Shown: positions 63,763 to 64,000 of the stretch, piece by piece | Position numbering within the stretch: position 1 is the stretch's first letter | How the letters are laid out: every line of letters starts with the position of its first letter | Origin: Pararhizobium_B sp963760965 | GTDB taxonomy: Bacteria; Pseudomonadota; Alphaproteobacteria; Rhizobiales; Rhizobiaceae | Reading direction: 5' to 3' | DNA length: 64,000 nt | NCBI GenBank assembly: GCA_963760965.1 | Contig: CAVXEW010000005.1 | Location: 124,001 to 188,000 of the forward strand | The notes under the pieces: model-generated | Database searches by the model: none | What the model was told of the DNA's origin: nothing | What the model saw: only the letters and a program-made list of their open reading frames with translations | Made by a program: the position numbers and the translations under genes

Positions 63763-64000
63763 TGCCTACCTATCGCTCACGCACGACCACCCACGGCCGC
63801 AACATGGCCGGCGCGCGCGGCCTCTGGCGCGCCACCGGCATGAAGGACGGCGACTTCGGCAAGCCGATCATCGCCGTCGTCAACTCGTTCACCCAGTTCG
63901 TCCCCGGGCACGTACACCTGAAGGACCTCGGGCAGCTCGTCGCACGGGAGATCGAGAAAGCGGGCGGCATAGCCAAGGAATTCAATACGATAGCCGTTGA
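63763..64000 (+). CDS. ilvD: Dihydroxy-acid dehydratase, N-terminal part, cut by window edge
   Basis: The first 79 residues of a dihydroxy-acid dehydratase of branched-chain amino acid synthesis. TTTHGRNMAGARGLWRATG and PIIAVVNSFTQFVPGHVH match IlvD and not sugar-acid dehydratases such as EDD or AraC-type, which lack the HGRNMAGAR beginning. The ATG is at 63763 and the frame is open at the last base. The 164-base gap from the MttB-type gene contains no gene that I see. Confidence 0.93.

Overview
The window is a GC-rich stretch of chromosome from an alphaproteobacterium, most likely a member of the Hyphomicrobiales (Rhizobiales). The evidence is an F0 ATP synthase operon with paired b and b' subunits kept apart from any F1 genes, a BacA/SbmA-type peptide transporter, a BdhA-type 3-hydroxybutyrate dehydrogenase, a DUF1045-phnM-phnN phosphonate block, and one copy of a roughly 105 bp intergenic palindromic element that I recognise from rhizobial and Brucella genomes. 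I cannot name the genus. Most of the window is core chromosome. There is no phage, integrase, transposase, CRISPR array, rRNA or tRNA that I can see.

Layout. 1-8 kb: the 5' part of an amylosucrase gene, a SAM methyltransferase, a small exported protein, glycyl-tRNA synthetase alpha and beta genes separated by a VOC-family gene, a small membrane protein, an S49 peptidase, a TrmN6-like methyltransferase and a DUF2007 protein. 8-15.7 kb: polyprenyl diphosphate synthase, an exported TPR protein, ispE (frameshifted in this sequence), moaB, a small glycosyltransferase-like protein, a PA0069-type radical SAM protein and rnhB. 15.7-20 kb: an MFS transporter and the F0 operon atpI-B-E-F'-F. A 72 bp sequence occurs both inside the 5' end of atpI and just upstream of the MFS gene. 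20-27 kb: a SleB-type wall hydrolase, der with a YfgM-like partner, Dabb, NnrU, a DksA-like protein and sbmA.

27-38 kb: an MFS exporter, glpK, the bdhA-patatin operon, the puuE-allA purine-catabolism operon, the DUF1045-phnM-phnN operon, and a head-to-head pair (FAD oxidoreductase and mnmD) that looks like a split MnmC. 38-42 kb: one very large hybrid histidine kinase. 42-51 kb: a polyamine-type ABC operon (potA-D-B-C, minus strand) divergent from a branched-chain-amino-acid-type ABC operon (livG-F-H-M, plus strand). 51-57 kb: an exported COG4315 protein, a three-gene NEW3 protein / ABC ATPase / ABC-2 permease operon, a Cox11/CtaG-like protein without any cysteine, and a LivK-type binding protein that probably serves the liv operon. 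57-64 kb: a UvrD-family helicase, then a plus-strand catabolic block (iron-type alcohol dehydrogenase, enolase-superfamily dehydratase, MttB-family methyltransferase) and the start of ilvD.

The observations most worth pursuing are the cysteine-free Cox11 homologue beside the NosFY-like ABC operon, the split divergent MnmC whose start codons share a CATG, the duplicated 72 bp element that has become part of atpI and of the MFS ribosome-binding site, the ispE frameshift, and the MttB/enolase/Fe-ADH block. No calculations or searches were run: all family calls come from reading the translated sequence, and promoters and terminators are pattern matches.
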